NCBI GenBank assembly: GCA_052034295.1
Contig: JBPOIS010000106.1
Location: forward strand, 1 to 5,962
From: JBPOIS01 sp052034295
GTDB lineage: Bacteria > Pseudomonadota > Gammaproteobacteria > Pseudomonadales > Moraxellaceae
Direction: 5' to 3'
Length of the DNA: 5,962 nucleotides
The notes under the pieces are model-generated. The model ran no database searches and was not told the origin of the DNA. It worked only from the letters and a program-made list of their open reading frames with translations. A program made the translations under genes and the position numbers. Shown here piece after piece: positions 4,974 through 5,962 of the stretch. Position 1 is the first letter of the stretch. Each line of letters opens with the position of its first letter.

Positions 4974-5684
4974 TCAGGGCTGCAGCAGGCCCGCAGGCCA
5001 CAGGGACTGGCGCAGCAGCAGCCAGCCCAGCGGGTCATTGAGGGTCTGCAGCAGCGGCTGTGCCGGGGGGGCCACGGCCCACAGCAGCGCCAGCACGGCA
5101 TACAGGCCCAGATAGCGGTAGCGCTCGGCCCACACGAACCACTTCAGGGCGGTGCCAAAGGACTTTTTCAGCTGCACATTGAGCAGGTTGACACTGTACA
5201 GCTCATCGAGCAGCAGGTGTACCAGCGCCCCGAACCAGACAAACAGTCCCAGAAACCAGCTCGCCAGCGCCGTCTGGCCAAAGCCATGGTGCGCCAGCAA
5301 CACCACCAGCAGGGCCAGCACAGCCATGTAGGGCACCGAATGCACCATGCCCCGGTGCACGGTGAGCTGACTGTACAGGGCCAGAACACCATGGCGCATG
5401 GTGACAAAACCCAGCAGCCACACCGCCACCAGCCCCAGCAGGGACAACCGCCCCACCAGCGCCACCACCAGCGCAAAGGCCACCGCCAGTGACACCACCA
5501 CAAAACCGACCCGCACCGGGGTGGAATTGTCAGAATCAATGTCCGGCAGCAGCCCACCTACTGTGCCCAGCAGCACGCAGCCCAGAAACAGCGGCGCACT
5601 GAGCATCCCGGCCTTGAAAAACACCAGCCCCATCACCCCGCTGGCCGCAAAGGCCACATTGAAGTGGGTGTTAAAATTGGCCAT
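4974..5684 (-). CDS. YdjM-family membrane-bound metal-dependent hydrolase (putative)
   Basis: The 236 residues match the YdjM-like family of inner-membrane proteins, predicted to be metal-dependent hydrolases; the substrate is unknown. The family's putative metal ligands are present: His7 in NFNTHFN; Asp48, Asp50 and Asp52 in GGLLPDIDSDNSTP (43-56); His110 and His115 in HRGMVHSVPYM; and His156 with Asp160 in LVHLLLDELYSVN. Hydrophobic spans lie near 10-45, 58-78, 81-95, 117-132, 139-155 and 190-205. E. coli YdjM is shorter (about 196 residues) and SOS-regulated, but I see no LexA box upstream here. The ATG at 5684 fits the family start (M-A-N-F-x-T-H); only a weak purine site precedes it. It has a good promoter at 5712-5739 and is convergent with the pspC-domain gene. 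The biochemical role is not established. Confidence 0.9.
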   Translation of the reverse strand: MANFNTHFNVAFAASGVMGLVFFKAGMLSAPLFLGCVLLGTVGGLLPDIDSDNSTPVRVGFVVVSLAVAFALVVALVGRLSLLGLVAVWLLGFVTMRHGVLALYSQLTVHRGMVHSVPYMAVLALLVVLLAHHGFGQTALASWFLGLFVWFGALVHLLLDELYSVNLLNVQLKKSFGTALKWFVWAERYRYLGLYAVLALLWAVAPPAQPLLQTLNDPLGWLLLRQSLWPAGLLQP

Positions 5685-5711
5685 GCGTCTGCGCCATCCA
5701 AAAAACGCGCT

Positions 5712-5739
5712 AGTGTAGACCAGGCCTCCGACCCGTCAA
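5712..5739 (-). promoter_or_regulatory. Sigma70-type promoter of the ydjM-like gene
   Basis: On the minus strand TTGACG (5739-5734; one mismatch) and TACACT (5717-5712; two mismatches) are separated by 16 nt. Transcription would start near 5705, about 20 nt before the ATG at 5684. An inverted repeat, CAAAAAAC (5699-5706) with GTTTTTTG (5753-5760), flanks the promoter on both sides. Confidence 0.6.
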
Positions 5740-5819
5740 GGCAAATGGCGTGGTTTTTTGCAGGACAAGCGTTGCGGCGCTGCCGTATGCTGTGCGCTTC
5801 TGATTTCGCGCCCTCCCGG

Positions 5820-5962
5820 ATGAGCCTGCCCATGCATTCAATGGCTTTTTTTCCAACCGCCCTGACCCTGCTGGTGCTGGCCCTGGGCGGCTGTGCCACC
5901 CACCCCACCCTGCCCGCAGCACAGCGCCCTGCCCACTGGGCGCAGCCGGTCCAGCACACGGC
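5820..5962 (+). CDS. N-terminus of a lipoprotein, cut by the window end
   Basis: An open frame from the ATG at 5820 runs off the window with no stop. It encodes a lipoprotein signal: a hydrophobic stretch ending LALGGC, with the lipidated Cys at codon 25 (bases 5892-5894) and Ala at +2, consistent with outer-membrane sorting. Alternative in-frame ATGs at 5832 and 5841 give signals of 20 and 17 residues before the Cys; none has a clear Shine-Dalgarno. The n-region lacks Lys or Arg, which is unusual. After the Cys the visible mature part contains RPAHWAQPVQ. A similar Arg-Pro-x-x-Trp-Ala-x-Pro-Val segment occurs near the N-terminus of some exported tyrosine/dual-specificity phosphatase-like proteins, but the catalytic part is not in the window, so I do not assign a function. 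It is divergent from the ydjM-like gene. Confidence 0.6.
   Translation, partial: MSLPMHSMAFFPTALTLLVLALGGCATHPTLPAAQRPAHWAQPVQHT

Noticed and set aside
5685..5819. LexA box upstream of the ydjM-like gene
   Set aside because: E. coli ydjM is SOS-controlled, so I looked for CTGT-N8-ACAG in this divergent gap and found none.
5633..5959. Minus-strand frame opposite the 3' partial lipoprotein and the ydjM promoter
   Set aside because: It crosses a good promoter and the start of the ydjM-like gene, and has no recognisable motif.

Overview
The window looks like chromosomal DNA from a GC-rich proteobacterium, most likely a gammaproteobacterium related to the Pseudomonadales. Three things point there: an oxygen-dependent hemF next to aroE (the Pseudomonas arrangement), a roughly 600-residue acyl-CoA dehydrogenase of the type abundant in Pseudomonas and its relatives, and overall high GC. 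The genus cannot be fixed from the sequence. No mobile-element gene, CRISPR array, rRNA or tRNA was found.

Layout. 1-537 (+) is the 3' part of hemF, a haem biosynthesis gene. 534-1110 is a strikingly AT-rich block. It carries a small lipoprotein gene on the minus strand (534-989) and a pair of back-to-back promoters (about 1033-1087). 1116-1916 (+) is aroE (shikimate dehydrogenase). 2056-3873 (+) is a FAD-dependent acyl-CoA dehydrogenase, followed by a clear intrinsic terminator (3894-3920). 3970-4353 (-) encodes a small Ala/Pro-rich exported or membrane-anchored protein that I do not recognise. 4354-4685 is a long intergenic region with no gene. 4686-4964 (+) is a small PspC-domain membrane protein. 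4974-5684 (-) is a YdjM-family membrane-bound metal-dependent hydrolase with a good sigma70 promoter. 5820-5962 (+) is the start of a lipoprotein gene cut off by the window edge.

How the genes relate. Most are separate transcription units, and three adjacent pairs are convergent (hemF/lipoprotein, acyl-CoA dehydrogenase/small exported protein, pspC/ydjM). The first half is housekeeping metabolism (haem, aromatic amino acids, fatty-acid or acyl-CoA oxidation). The second half consists of envelope proteins of poorly known function.

The most interesting feature is the AT-rich lipoprotein cassette between hemF and aroE. It is about one-third GC in the lines I counted, against well over 60% on both sides. 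It runs opposite to both neighbours and overlaps the hemF stop codon. It appears to supply aroE with a new promoter in place of read-through from hemF. This looks like a laterally acquired single-gene insertion. I see no strong evidence for a new multi-gene system.
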